Origin: Myxococcales bacterium 68-20
Lineage (GTDB): Bacteria; Myxococcota_A; Polyangia; Polyangiales; Polyangiaceae
NCBI GenBank assembly: GCA_001899635.1
Contig: MKVQ01000004.1
Location: 1 to 64,000, forward strand
Reading direction: 5' to 3'
Length of the DNA: 64,000 bases
Under the pieces are notes generated by a model. It did not search any database, was not told where the DNA came from, and worked only from the letters and a program-made list of their open reading frames with translations. This document shows, in pieces, positions 8,023 through 15,943 of this stretch. Each line of letters opens with the position of its first letter. Within the stretch, counting starts at the first letter, position 1. A program made the translations under genes and the position numbers.

Positions 8023-9369
8023 TCAGCCCGACTTGTTGATGTTGGTGAGCGAGCCGAGCGCGCCGGACATCGACTGGTATCGGGTCATCGCGATGTCGAG
8101 ATTCGAGAACTGGCGGCGGAGCTGCTGCTCGTACGCGGCCACACGCTCTTCCTTCTTGGTACGCGACTCGACCAGCCGCTTGCTCTGTGCGACGAGGGCT
8201 TCGATCCGGCTCTTTACCGGCGCGTCCTTGACCGCGACGAGGTCGTTGATCGCGTCGCTCATGGTCTTCATCATCCCGGTGGCGCCGGACTGCGCGTCGG
8301 TGACGAACAGGCGGCGAACCGATTCCGGATCCTTCGCGAGCGCGGCCTCGAGCTTCGTTGCATCGAGCGACATGACTCCGTCGCGCGACAAGCTGATCCC
8401 GACCGCGGACAGTGACCGATAGTCCCCGGTCGCGTTCGCCACCGCGCCGGTAGCAATCGCGGAGATCCGGTCGAGCGATCGACGGATGCTCGAGTCCGCG
8501 GCGAGCACCGAGCTCGACGCCTTCGTCGAGCCGTAGCCGGCGACCGCGTGGCCGGTGCCGACGACGTCGTTGTACGCGGACACGAACGCCGCGAGCTTCG
8601 TCTTGAGGGCGGACGAGTCGCTCGCGACCCGGATGGTGGCCGGCGTGGTCGTCGTCTTCGTGAGCGCCAGCGTCACGCCCGGGATTGCGTCCGCGATCGA
8701 GTTGGTCGCTCGCGTGACCTCGAGCCCGTCGATCGTGAGACGAGCGTCTGCGGCCGTCTCGTACGTGCTCGCGGGGTCGGAGAACCCGAGCGAGAGGCCG
8801 CTGCTCTCGGTGAAGGCGATCGCGTTCGCGGCGCCCGTGTCGAGCCCCTGGATGCTCAGGCGGTACGAGCCGCCGGCGTTGATGACGCCTGCGCTCACGC
8901 GCGCGCCGCTCTGCGCGATCTTGTTTGCGATGTCGGAGAGCGAGTCTGTCGGGAGGACGGAGATCGTGACCGGGCTCCCATCGCCGATGCGCATCGTGAG
9001 ATCACCGGCCTGGCCGAGCGGCTCGGTCGCCGAAGACTGCGCGTCGCTGCGTGACTTCTGGGCGCGAGCGAGCTCGGTGACCTCGACCGAGTACGACGAC
9101 GCCGCGGCCGAGCCGGTGACAGTGGCGACGAGCCCAGTATCCGACGACGAGGCGGACATCGAAGTGAAGCCGCTCGTCGACGAGAGGGCGATCGCGGCGT
9201 TCTTGAGCGCCGTCAGCTTGGCGGAGAACGCCGAGAGGGTGGAGCTGGCCGAGTCGATCTGCACCCGCTTCGTGTCGATCTCGCGGAGCGGCTTCTTCGC
9301 CAGATCGACGAGCTGGGAGATGACGGTCCCCGACTCGAATCCGCCGAGCCCGGTGAGCTGAATGGGCAT
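8023..9369 (-). CDS. fliD: flagellar filament cap protein FliD (hook-associated protein 2)
   Basis: 448 residues. The N-terminus ([20 protein letters not shown]) matches the FliD D0 region that inserts into the filament, and residues 20-60 form the first coiled coil. The middle is Ser/Thr/Ala-rich and variable (D2/D3 plate), and the C-terminal 70 residues ([12 protein letters not shown] onwards) form the second coiled coil. FliD caps the growing filament and folds exported flagellin under the cap. Context: between fliC and fliS on the same strand, with a strong hairpin separating it from fliC. Confidence 0.92.
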   Translation of the reverse strand: MPIQLTGLGGFESGTVISQLVDLAKKPLREIDTKRVQIDSASSTLSAFSAKLTALKNAAIALSSTSGFTSMSASSSDTGLVATVTGSAAASSYSVEVTELARAQKSRSDAQSSATEPLGQAGDLTMRIGDGSPVTISVLPTDSLSDIANKIAQSGARVSAGVINAGGSYRLSIQGLDTGAANAIAFTESSGLSLGFSDPASTYETAADARLTIDGLEVTRATNSIADAIPGVTLALTKTTTTPATIRVASDSSALKTKLAAFVSAYNDVVGTGHAVAGYGSTKASSSVLAADSSIRRSLDRISAIATGAVANATGDYRSLSAVGISLSRDGVMSLDATKLEAALAKDPESVRRLFVTDAQSGATGMMKTMSDAINDLVAVKDAPVKSRIEALVAQSKRLVESRTKKEERVAAYEQQLRRQFSNLDIAMTRYQSMSGALGSLTNINKSG

Positions 9370-9428
9370 TGAATCGTCTCTTTCTTCCAGCGCGTGTCGT
9401 CCTGATGTGGAGGTTTACGACCATCGGT

Positions 9429-9457
9429 GTCCCCCGGCACCCTCCGCGCCGGGGGAC
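9429..9457 (-). terminator. strong hairpin downstream of fliC
   Basis: A perfect 10-bp inverted repeat (GTCCCCCGGC at 9429-9438 pairing with GCCGGGGGAC at 9448-9457) with a 9-base loop, 17-45 bases after the fliC stop. There is no U tract, as is common in GC-rich genomes. It probably ends or trims the abundant flagellin transcript before fliD. Confidence 0.7.
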
Positions 9458-9474
9458 ATTGCACTCACCGGCGA

Positions 9475-10302
9475 TCAGCCGCGGAGGAGGCTGAGCGCGA
9501 GCTGCGGGGTCTGGTTCGCCTGCGAGAGGATGGCTGCTCCCGCCTGCGAGAGGACCTGGTTCTTCGAGAGCGAGGCCGTCTCCGAGGCGATATCCGTGTC
9601 CTGGATGCGGCTCAGCGAGGCCGCGGTGTTCGTCTGCATCGACTGGAGGCTCGTGACCGTCGAGGTGAAGCGGTTCATGCTCGCACCGAAGCCGGCGCGA
9701 ACGCCGCTCAGGGTCTGAATCGCGCTGTCGAGGCTGGTGATCGCCGCCTGCGCGTTGGCGTAGGACGTCACGCTGCTGCCCGTGACCGCGAGCTGCGTCG
9801 CGTCCGCGCCGCCGAAGTCGACCGAGATCTGGTCGGTCGACGCGGTACCGATGCCGACCTGGAACGTCCTCGACGCCGCGGCCCCCTGGAGGAGGTTGAT
9901 CCCGTTGAACTGCACCGAGCCGGCGACGCGGTCGATCTCCTCGAGGTTCTGCTGGAACTCGGCGTCGATGTTCGAGTAGTCGTTCGCGCTGAGCGACCCG
10001 TTCGACGCCTGCGTCGCGAGCTCGCGCATGCGCGTCAGGAGGCCGTGGATCTGCTCGGCGCCGCCATCGGCCGTCTGAAGCATGCTGATGCCGTCGTTCG
10101 TGTTGCGCTCGGCGACCGCGTAGGAGCGGATCTGCGCGTTCATCGACTTGCTGATGCCGAGGCCTGCGGCGTCGTCGGCAGCGCTGTTGATTCGCATACC
10201 ACTCGCGAGGCGCGCGAAGGACGTCTTGAGCGCGTCCTGCGTCTTGGAGAGCTGGTTGTACGCGTTCATCGAGGTGACGTTGGTGTTCACGCTGAGTGCC
10301 AT
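9475..10302 (-). CDS. fliC: flagellin
   Basis: 275 residues from the ATG at 10302, chosen because an AGGAGA site precedes it and flagellins start M-A-L-S-V-N-T-N; the frame is open 28 codons further upstream. Residues 1-140 carry the conserved N-terminal D0/D1 coil (R-L-A-S-G-M-R-I-N-S-A-A-D-D-A-A-G-L and T-N-D-G-I-S-M-L-Q-T-A-D-G), residues about 220-275 the C-terminal D1/D0 coil ending L-A-L-S-L-L-R-G. The middle is only about 70 residues, so this is a short flagellin with little or no D2/D3 surface domain. It is the only flagellin in the window and is flanked on both sides by hairpins, which fits separate high-level expression. Confidence 0.95.
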   Translation of the reverse strand: MALSVNTNVTSMNAYNQLSKTQDALKTSFARLASGMRINSAADDAAGLGISKSMNAQIRSYAVAERNTNDGISMLQTADGGAEQIHGLLTRMRELATQASNGSLSANDYSNIDAEFQQNLEEIDRVAGSVQFNGINLLQGAAASRTFQVGIGTASTDQISVDFGGADATQLAVTGSSVTSYANAQAAITSLDSAIQTLSGVRAGFGASMNRFTSTVTSLQSMQTNTAASLSRIQDTDIASETASLSKNQVLSQAGAAILSQANQTPQLALSLLRG

Positions 10303-10335
10303 GGTGACGTTCTCCTGACTGTCTTCGTGTGAGGG

Positions 10336-10347
10336 AGGGTATCGGGA
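10336..10347 (-). promoter_or_regulatory. possible sigma28 -10 element before fliC
   Basis: About 35-40 bases before the fliC ATG the minus strand reads T-C-C-C-G-A-T-A-C, close to the core of the sigma28 -10 element (GCCGATAA). A good TAAA -35 element is not present at the usual distance, so this is weak. fliA encodes a sigma28-type factor in the same block. Confidence 0.25.
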
Positions 10348-10391
10348 CCGGCTCGCCTTCTTCTTCGGCTTGCCTCGTCCCCTCATGTTCG

Positions 10392-10414
10392 GGAACGGTC
10401 ATCAGGGCCGTTCC
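10392..10414 (-). terminator. hairpin between the response-regulator gene and fliC
   Basis: Perfect 7-bp stem GGAACGG (10392-10398) with CCGTTCC (10408-10414) and a 9-base loop, about 33-55 bases beyond the stop of the HDOD response-regulator gene and about 90 bases before fliC. It probably separates the flhA-to-regulator operon from fliC. No U tract. Confidence 0.5.
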
Positions 10415-10446
10415 TTGAGTCGATTTGGTGGGAGCCCGCCCCACGC

Positions 10447-11577
10447 TCAGGCAGCGTGCTTCTCCTCGAGGTATGCCTCGCGAATGTCGGCGAGGCGCGA
10501 CTCGACGCCTGCGCGACGAGCGGCCTCCGGGCTGACGACGTCGCCCGCGACGATGCAATGAGCCACGTGGACCGCCGCCGACAGATGCGACGGGTCGCGT
10601 CCGAGATCGTGATGTCCGAGGACGGCGTCGACGATCACCGGAGGCACGCCCCAGAGACCGAGGACATAGCCCCCGACATCGGCATGGCTCGAGCCGAGGA
10701 GCTCCTTCTCCGCGACGTGGATCGGGACGAGCCCCTCGGTCGCGTACGCGCGCACGGCGGCGATCTCGTCGGGCGCGCCTTGCTCGAGCACCAACGTTCC
10801 GACGTCGCACAGGAGCGCCGCCGTGAAGGCGGTGCGCTGGTGCTCGGGCGCGACGATGCGTATCGTCACCGCCGCCGCATCGAGCGAGTCGCGCTGGATC
10901 TGCTCGACGCGCGCTCCGGAGAGGCCGCACGAGGCACGCTCCTGGAGGACGAGCGCGCGCAGGAGATCGAGCCCCACCCTCGCCGTCGCCGTCCGCACGT
11001 CACGGACGAGCTGCCCGCGCGCGAAGAACGCCGAGTTCACGATGCGAAGGATCTTGGCGCAGAGCCCCGGATCCTGCGCGACGAGGTCCGCCGCGTCGCG
11101 CACGCTCGCCCGTGACCCGTCGATGAGCGCGAGGATGCGCTCGTGGACCTTCGGCATCGCCGGCAACCGATGGACGGCAGCGGCGAGCTCGCGCACGCGC
11201 GCGTTCGGAGTGAGCGCGCTCAGGTAGAACGCGTTCTCGACCACGTCGGTCAGTCTCTTCGGATTGCACGGCTTGCTGAGGAACTGGTGCGCGCTTCCCA
11301 TCGCACGCATCGCGTGCTCCTGGTCGGTGTGACCGGAGAGGACGATGCGGGTGATCGAGGGCCATCGCTCGTGGACCTTGTTGAGCAGCGTCGCTCCGTC
11401 CATCCCCGGCATGCGGATGTCCGTCACGATGACGTCGATGCGGGAGTCCTCCAAGAGCGCGAGCGCCTGCTCGCCGCTCGTCGCCGTGATGACCTCCCAG
11501 GCGCCGGCCGCGTCGGACAACATGCGCTGGATCGCCTCCAGGACTCGGGGCTCGTCGTCTACGAACAGGACTCTCAT
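10447..11577 (-). CDS. response regulator with HDOD output domain
   Basis: 376 residues: an N-terminal CheY-like receiver (1-125) with acidic pair D7-D8, phosphoacceptor Asp about 53 in V-T-D-I-R-M-P-G-M-D-G, the conserved Ser/Thr in L-S-G-H and Lys in S-K-P-C; then an HDOD domain (about 135-330; I-L-R-I-V-N-S-A-F-F, A-A-L-L-C-D-V-G-T-L, G-H-H-D-L). HDOD domains are HD-fold relatives without phosphodiesterase metal residues and are found in signalling proteins, including ones controlling cyclic-di-GMP or motility. The ATG overlaps the kinase stop by four bases, so the two are a cognate pair. Their place between flgJ-like and fliC suggests a role in flagellar control, which is inference. Confidence 0.9.
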   Translation of the reverse strand: MRVLFVDDEPRVLEAIQRMLSDAAGAWEVITATSGEQALALLEDSRIDVIVTDIRMPGMDGATLLNKVHERWPSITRIVLSGHTDQEHAMRAMGSAHQFLSKPCNPKRLTDVVENAFYLSALTPNARVRELAAAVHRLPAMPKVHERILALIDGSRASVRDAADLVAQDPGLCAKILRIVNSAFFARGQLVRDVRTATARVGLDLLRALVLQERASCGLSGARVEQIQRDSLDAAAVTIRIVAPEHQRTAFTAALLCDVGTLVLEQGAPDEIAAVRAYATEGLVPIHVAEKELLGSSHADVGGYVLGLWGVPPVIVDAVLGHHDLGRDPSHLSAAVHVAHCIVAGDVVSPEAARRAGVESRLADIREAYLEEKHAA

Positions 11578-12650
11578 GCCAATGGCCTCGGTGGTGCGCA
11601 GAAGGTTGAAAACCGCTCCTCGTGAACATTGACGGGGAGCCGAACGATGAAGGTCGTGCCGCGTCCGAGCTCGGTCTCGAAGGAGATCTCGCCGCGGTGC
11701 TTCTCGACGATCACCGAGTAGGCGATCGCGAGGCCCTGTCCCGTCCCCTTGCCCACGGGCTTCGTCGTGAAGAACGGGTCGAACACGCGGTCGCGCGCCT
11801 TCTCGGGGATCCCGCAGCCGGTGTCGGTGACCCTGATCTCGGCCCAACCGCCGTCGTGGGTCGTCTCGATCCTGATCGTCCCCTTGCCCTTCGAGCCGCC
11901 GATCACTACCGCGTCGATCGCGTGAGCGCCGTTGACGATGAGGTTCAGGATCACCTGATTGACCTCGTCACGAAGACAACGCACGAGCGGCAAGGTCGGG
12001 TCGAGGTCGGTCTCCACCTCGGCGACGTACTTCCACTCGTTCGTCGCCACGATGATGGTGGACGCGATCGCCTCGTTGAGATCGCATGGCGCCTTCTCCC
12101 CTCCGCTCGGGTGGGAGAAGTCCTTCATCGCGGCGACGATGTTCGCGACCCGATGCAGCCCGTCGACGGACTGCTGCAGCGCCTTCGGCGCCTCGGTCAG
12201 GATGTAGTCGATGCGCGCATTGGCCAGGCTCGCCTCGGCGCGCGCGAGCACCTCCGACGACGGAGCGCCCTGCTTGGCGCTCTCGAGGAGCTCACGCGAC
12301 GCGACGACCAGCTGGCACAGGCGTTCGAATGCCCGCGAGAGGAACTCGACGTTGTCGGTCACGTACTGCGTCGGCGTGTTGATCTCGTGCGCGATGCCGG
12401 CAGCGAGCTGCCCGATCGCCTCGAGCTTGTGTGCCTGCAGCAGGCGCGCCTGGGTGCTCTTCAGATCGGCGAGCGCCTTCTCGAGACGCCGCCGCTGATC
12501 CTCGAGCTCGGCCACGGCCGCGAGCGAATCACGCGGCGGCGGCCGGGCGCTGTTCGTCGAGCCCTCACGCGCGCCGAGCGGCGCTGGCGCTTCGCTTGCC
12601 ACCAGACCTACCATTGCACCTCCAGACGCACCCGAGACGGGGCTCGTCAT
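11574..12650 (-). CDS. soluble sensor histidine kinase
   Basis: About 358 residues from ATG 12650; a GGAGG motif just before the internal ATG at 12614 makes that a real alternative, and TTG/GTG codons near 12698 are also possible. There is no transmembrane segment. A short Ala/Pro-rich N-terminus and a coiled coil ([11 protein letters not shown]) lead to the H box G-I-A-H-E-I-N-T-P (His about 88), an intervening helical region, then an HATPase domain with N box ([10 protein letters not shown]), G1 box D-T-G-C-G-I-P and G2 box G-K-G-T-G-Q-G-L-A. No sensory domain is visible, so the signal is probably a partner protein. The gene overlaps the HDOD response regulator by ATGA. Confidence 0.9.
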   Translation of the reverse strand: MTSPVSGASGGAMVGLVASEAPAPLGAREGSTNSARPPPRDSLAAVAELEDQRRRLEKALADLKSTQARLLQAHKLEAIGQLAAGIAHEINTPTQYVTDNVEFLSRAFERLCQLVVASRELLESAKQGAPSSEVLARAEASLANARIDYILTEAPKALQQSVDGLHRVANIVAAMKDFSHPSGGEKAPCDLNEAIASTIIVATNEWKYVAEVETDLDPTLPLVRCLRDEVNQVILNLIVNGAHAIDAVVIGGSKGKGTIRIETTHDGGWAEIRVTDTGCGIPEKARDRVFDPFFTTKPVGKGTGQGLAIAYSVIVEKHRGEISFETELGRGTTFIVRLPVNVHEERFSTFCAPPRPLA

Positions 12651-12722
12651 CCGATTCAACGGCTCGCGCCTGGAGGTCTGAAGGCTGTTCGTCACCAATC
12701 AGGTCGATCGCACGCCCCCGAC

Positions 12723-13388
12723 TCACCCGTCGTCGGGGTCGCCCTCGTCCGTCGTCGCGGTCCGCGAATGACGGGCGATGGCGTCGAGCACGCGGCCGAG
12801 CTCGAACGAGTCCGGGAACACGGACGCCGGAGACGCCTCGATCCGCGCCGGAGTCGCCGGCGCGGCGAGCGCGTCGGTCTTCCCGGCAAGGCCACGAAGA
12901 GCGCTTGCGTACTTCGACTCGTCGGCGGTGTAGTAGCGCGCCTGCTTGAGCGCATGAGCGAACCCGTCGACGTCTCCGCGCTCCGCGTGCAGGGCGGCGG
13001 CGCCGAAGCGATCGCGTATCAACCGCACGTAGTCGACGGCACCCTCGTCGAGCGATCGGTACGCCCGGAAGCCGTCGCGGACCTCGACCTCGTGGCCGTT
13101 CAGGACCTCCTTGGTCCGGCATCGCGCGGTCTCTCCCGTCGGGCTCGCGCCCTTGATGCCTCCGAAGTTGTAGTTGTACATCTGCCTGCCGCTGCCGGTC
13201 TCGAGCGACGCGTGCGCGGTGAGGACATCGAGGAACGCAGGGCTCGCGGCATGCCCGGTCAGCTTCTGATGCGCGCGACCGATGGCGCCGCGCAGGTCGG
13301 CGCGCGAGACCTCCGTGCGCTGCGGATCGACCTCCGTCCTCTGGCGCGGAGCGATCGCGGTCGAGGCATCGTTCGGACCAACCCTCAT
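12723..13388 (-). CDS. FlgJ-like glucosaminidase (flagellar peptidoglycan hydrolase)
   Basis: 221 residues. After about 25 residues, residues 28-170 match the glucosaminidase (GH73-type) domain found as the C-terminal half of FlgJ: H-A-S-L-E-T-G-S-G with the catalytic Glu, Y-N-Y-N-F-G-G-I-K-G, F-R-A-Y-R-S-L-D-E-G, and Y-Y-T-A-D-E-S-K-Y. The rod-capping N-terminal half of enterobacterial FlgJ is absent. The domain cuts the glycan strand so that the rod can cross the wall. No signal peptide, as expected for a protein exported by the flagellar apparatus. Four bases separate it from flgF, and the kinase gene follows. Confidence 0.85.
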   Translation of the reverse strand: MRVGPNDASTAIAPRQRTEVDPQRTEVSRADLRGAIGRAHQKLTGHAASPAFLDVLTAHASLETGSGRQMYNYNFGGIKGASPTGETARCRTKEVLNGHEVEVRDGFRAYRSLDEGAVDYVRLIRDRFGAAALHAERGDVDGFAHALKQARYYTADESKYASALRGLAGKTDALAAPATPARIEASPASVFPDSFELGRVLDAIARHSRTATTDEGDPDDG

Positions 13389-13392
13389 CGCA

Positions 13393-14115
13393 TCACTCCG
13401 TCGCCCCCGGAGTCGTCGTCAGCACCTTGCGGTCACACTCGCTGAACGTGTCGAGCATCCGCTGGAACGCCTCGAACGTGCGCGAGGCCGCCACGAGATC
13501 CGTCATCGCCGAGACCGCGGTGGAGTTCGAGTCCTCGAGCGCACCGACGTCCAGCGTGGTCGTGGTCGGTACCGGCACCGGGCCTCGCGACGCGAGGAGC
13601 GCACCGCCCTCGTGCGCGAACATGGTGCCCTCCCCTGCCCTCACGACCTTGAGACGGGCGACGATCTCGCCGCCTTGCACCACCGAGCCGTCGGGGTTGA
13701 TCGAAGCCTCACCTGCTGCGAGCGAGAGCTGCAACGGCTTCCCGTCTTCGCGCACGAGCGGGGTACCGGAGACCGTCTTCAGCATCCCGTCCGCGCCCGT
13801 CGAGAGCGCCCCCGCGCGCGTGTAGCGCTCGCCTCGAGGTGTCGTGACCGCGAGGTAGTGTCCCTCCGGCAGCGCAACGTCGAGCGAGCGGCCCGTCGCG
13901 CGGACCGTGCCCCGCGATCCGTCGACCGCCGTCCCGCCGACCTCGGCGTAGCGCAGGTTCTCCTTCTTCGAGGCGCCCGCGAGCACCTCGCGAAACATCG
14001 GGCGCAGCCGCTGGTAGCCCGGCGTCGCCGCGTTGGCGAGGTTCGTCGCCGTCGTCTCGAGCGCATGCTCCTGCGCGACCGCGCCGCTCAGCGCGACATA
14101 GACTCCGCGAGACAT
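13393..14115 (-). CDS. flgF: flagellar basal-body rod protein, FlgF type
   Basis: 240 residues. The N-terminus has the rod/hook signature (A-L-E-T-T-A-T-N-L-A-N-A-A-T-P-G-Y-Q), then the FlgF/FlgG core (L-D-V-A-L-P-E-G-H-Y-L-A-V, R-Y-T-R-A-G-A-L-S, D-G-M-L-K-T, G-S-V-V-Q-G-G) and the C-terminal helix (S-N-S-T-A-V-S-A-M-T-D-L-V-A-A-S-R-T-F-E-A-F-Q). It forms part of the proximal rod. FlgF is preferred over FlgG because of its length and early position, but no paralogue is available for comparison. One base separates it from fliA upstream. Confidence 0.85.
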   Translation of the reverse strand: MSRGVYVALSGAVAQEHALETTATNLANAATPGYQRLRPMFREVLAGASKKENLRYAEVGGTAVDGSRGTVRATGRSLDVALPEGHYLAVTTPRGERYTRAGALSTGADGMLKTVSGTPLVREDGKPLQLSLAAGEASINPDGSVVQGGEIVARLKVVRAGEGTMFAHEGGALLASRGPVPVPTTTTLDVGALEDSNSTAVSAMTDLVAASRTFEAFQRMLDTFSECDRKVLTTTPGATE

Positions 14116-14116
14116 C

Positions 14117-14833
14117 TCACTCCCTTCCTGCTGCCGCCCGCAGGCGGTGGATTGCTTCAGTGTGGATCTGACAGACGCGTGACTCGGAGACCTCGAGGAT
14201 GCTCCCGATCTCGCGCAACGTGCGCTCCTCCTGGTAGTAGAGCGCCAGCACCAGCCGGTGCCGATCCGGAAGGGCGTCGATCGCCGACGCGACCAGGGCG
14301 CAGAGCTCCTTCCGTGCGGCCCGCTCGTCGGCCGGCTCCTCGTCGGCGCCGACGCTCAGCTCGTCGATGTCGAGCATCTCGAGCCGATCCATGCCGGCGC
14401 GGCCGAGTCGTTCGAGCGCGCCGCGATACTCCTCGACGCTCATCTCGAGACGCTTCGCGATCTGCTCCTCCTCCGGCGGCTTGCCACTGCGCTCGCTCGT
14501 CAGGTCCGACATCGCGCGCGCCACCTTGCGCGAGAGCGCCCGCGCAGCGCGTGACGCCGGATCGAGCGAGCGCAGGTGGTCGAGCGCCGCGCCACGCACG
14601 CGGTACACGGCGTAGGCTTCGAACTCCTCGGCGTCCATGTCGGGGCTCGCTCGCTCGAACGCGTCGAGCAGGCCGACCCAGCCGTAGCTGACGAGATCGG
14701 CCACCGTGATGTGGTTCGGGAGCCTCCGCGCCAGCTTCATCGCCGTGCGGCGGACGAGCGGGAGGTAACGCTCGTAATCCGCTCGTGAGAGCCTTCGTCT
14801 GGCGCGGACTTCCTCCACCGCAAGAGCGCTCAT
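14117..14833 (-). CDS. fliA: RNA polymerase sigma28 factor FliA
   Basis: 238 residues in the usual FliA size range. Region 2 (D-L-V-S-Y-G-W-V-G-L-L-D-A-F, then Y-A-V-Y-R-V-R-G-A-A-L-D-H-L-R) and region 4 (R-T-L-R-E-I-G-S-I-L-E-V-S-E-S-R-V-C-Q-I-H) match the flagellar sigma family. It should direct class III genes such as fliC. The ATG overlaps the flhF stop by four bases. The usual anti-sigma FlgM is not seen in the window. Confidence 0.95.
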   Translation of the reverse strand: MSALAVEEVRARRRLSRADYERYLPLVRRTAMKLARRLPNHITVADLVSYGWVGLLDAFERASPDMDAEEFEAYAVYRVRGAALDHLRSLDPASRAARALSRKVARAMSDLTSERSGKPPEEEQIAKRLEMSVEEYRGALERLGRAGMDRLEMLDIDELSVGADEEPADERAARKELCALVASAIDALPDRHRLVLALYYQEERTLREIGSILEVSESRVCQIHTEAIHRLRAAAGRE

Positions 14834-15924
14834 CGGTCGGTCTTCGCCTCGTTCGAGCTCGGGAAGAGGTAGTCGGCGATCGCTCCGTCGGTCGCCTCCG
14901 CGATGTCCTCGGGGACGCGCTGCCCGGCGCAGAGCGTGCTCACGGGAAGGCGCGTCGCGAAGACGGCGTGGACGATCCCGGCGGGAGCGTCGGTCTCGTC
15001 GAGCTTCGTCACCGCCAGCGCCGTCGGACGCGTCGTGGCGAAGTCGCGATGCACGCGCGCGGCATCGGAGGCGCGGAGCGATGCCGTCACGCAGAGGAGG
15101 ACCTCCACGCGGCGGCTGCCCTTACGGAGCTCCGGAGCGCCGAGCCACGCCTCGGTCGAGTCCGGCTCGACGGGGCGTCCCGAGGTGTCGACGATGATGA
15201 CGTCGGCATTCTCGTTCCGGATGATCTCGGCGAGCTCCTCGGGGGTCGTCGCCGTATGGAAGCGCGCGTCCATCAGCTCGGCGTACTTTCCGAGCTGGTC
15301 CATCGCGCCGACGCGGAAGCCATCGCACGAGACGAGGGCAACACTCTTCTTCGCCATGCGCGCGTGCGCCGCGAGCTTGGCGGCCGTCGTCGTCTTTCCG
15401 ACGCCCGCCGGCCCGACGAGCGCGACGATCGCACGCCCCTCCTGCACGCGAGCCTGCGGTGACGGCGCGATCCTCACGAGCGCACCACACGCCGCCCGGA
15501 GACTGCGGTTGTCGAACGAGTCCTCGTCGTCCTCCGAGGGCGCCGTGCCGCCCTTGACCTTCTCGCTCTTCTTGGCGAGACGCGCGAGCGCGGCAGCGGC
15601 GGCCCCTTCGATCGCGCGAGCGCGGATCGCCGACGCGACCGCATTGGTCCGCCTCGGCGCGGCGAGGAGCTCACTCACCTCGGCGCGGAGCGTCGCGAGC
15701 TCGGCGAGGAGCTCGGCGGGGACCTTCGTGGGCCGCGCGAGCGCGAGCCGGAGCGCACGCGCCTCGCCGCGGAGCTCGGCGCGGAGTTGCGCGATCTCGC
15801 CCTTGGCCGCTCCGTTCGGCTCGTCGTCGTCGTCGTCACGATAGACGCCGGCGGCGAAGAGAGCCTCCGACCTCGGCTTCGTGACGGCTTCCCTGTGGAC
15901 CGCACCGGCATAACGCGAATTCAT
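14830..15924 (-). CDS. flhF: flagellar SRP-type GTPase FlhF
   Basis: 364 residues: a variable, acidic and coiled N-terminal region (1-160), then the SRP-GTPase NG domain with Walker A G-P-A-G-V-G-K-T-T (171-179), D-T-S-G-R (246-250) and the specificity motif T-K-L-D-E (306-310). FlhF sets the pole and number of flagella with its partner FlhG. The expected flhG gene does not follow: fliA starts inside the flhF stop. A nearly perfect Shine-Dalgarno (15930-15937) precedes the ATG, so flhF may be expressed more strongly than flhA upstream. Confidence 0.95.
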   Translation of the reverse strand: MNSRYAGAVHREAVTKPRSEALFAAGVYRDDDDDEPNGAAKGEIAQLRAELRGEARALRLALARPTKVPAELLAELATLRAEVSELLAAPRRTNAVASAIRARAIEGAAAAALARLAKKSEKVKGGTAPSEDDEDSFDNRSLRAACGALVRIAPSPQARVQEGRAIVALVGPAGVGKTTTAAKLAAHARMAKKSVALVSCDGFRVGAMDQLGKYAELMDARFHTATTPEELAEIIRNENADVIIVDTSGRPVEPDSTEAWLGAPELRKGSRRVEVLLCVTASLRASDAARVHRDFATTRPTALAVTKLDETDAPAGIVHAVFATRLPVSTLCAGQRVPEDIAEATDGAIADYLFPSSNEAKTDR

Positions 15925-15929
15925 CGATA

Positions 15930-15937
15930 CCTCCTTT
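15930..15937 (-). promoter_or_regulatory. very strong Shine-Dalgarno before flhF
   Basis: On the minus strand the eight bases AAAGGAGG lie five bases before the flhF ATG, an almost perfect complement of the 16S rRNA tail and much stronger than the sites of neighbouring genes, most of which rely on stop/start overlap. Confidence 0.8.
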
Positions 15938-15943
15938 GAACAC

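Noticed and set aside
9370-9428. Sigma54 (-24/-12) promoter upstream of fliD
   Set aside because: No GG-N10-GC pair with flanking TGGCAC/TTGC similarity was found at a suitable place.
9002-10930. A 642-codon minus-strand frame across fliC, fliD and the regulator
   Set aside because: Out of frame with the recognised flagellin and FliD sequences and Arg-rich.
11622-13445. A 607-codon plus-strand frame opposite the histidine kinase and FlgJ-like genes
   Set aside because: Shadow of two genes with recognised domains; no start signal or family.
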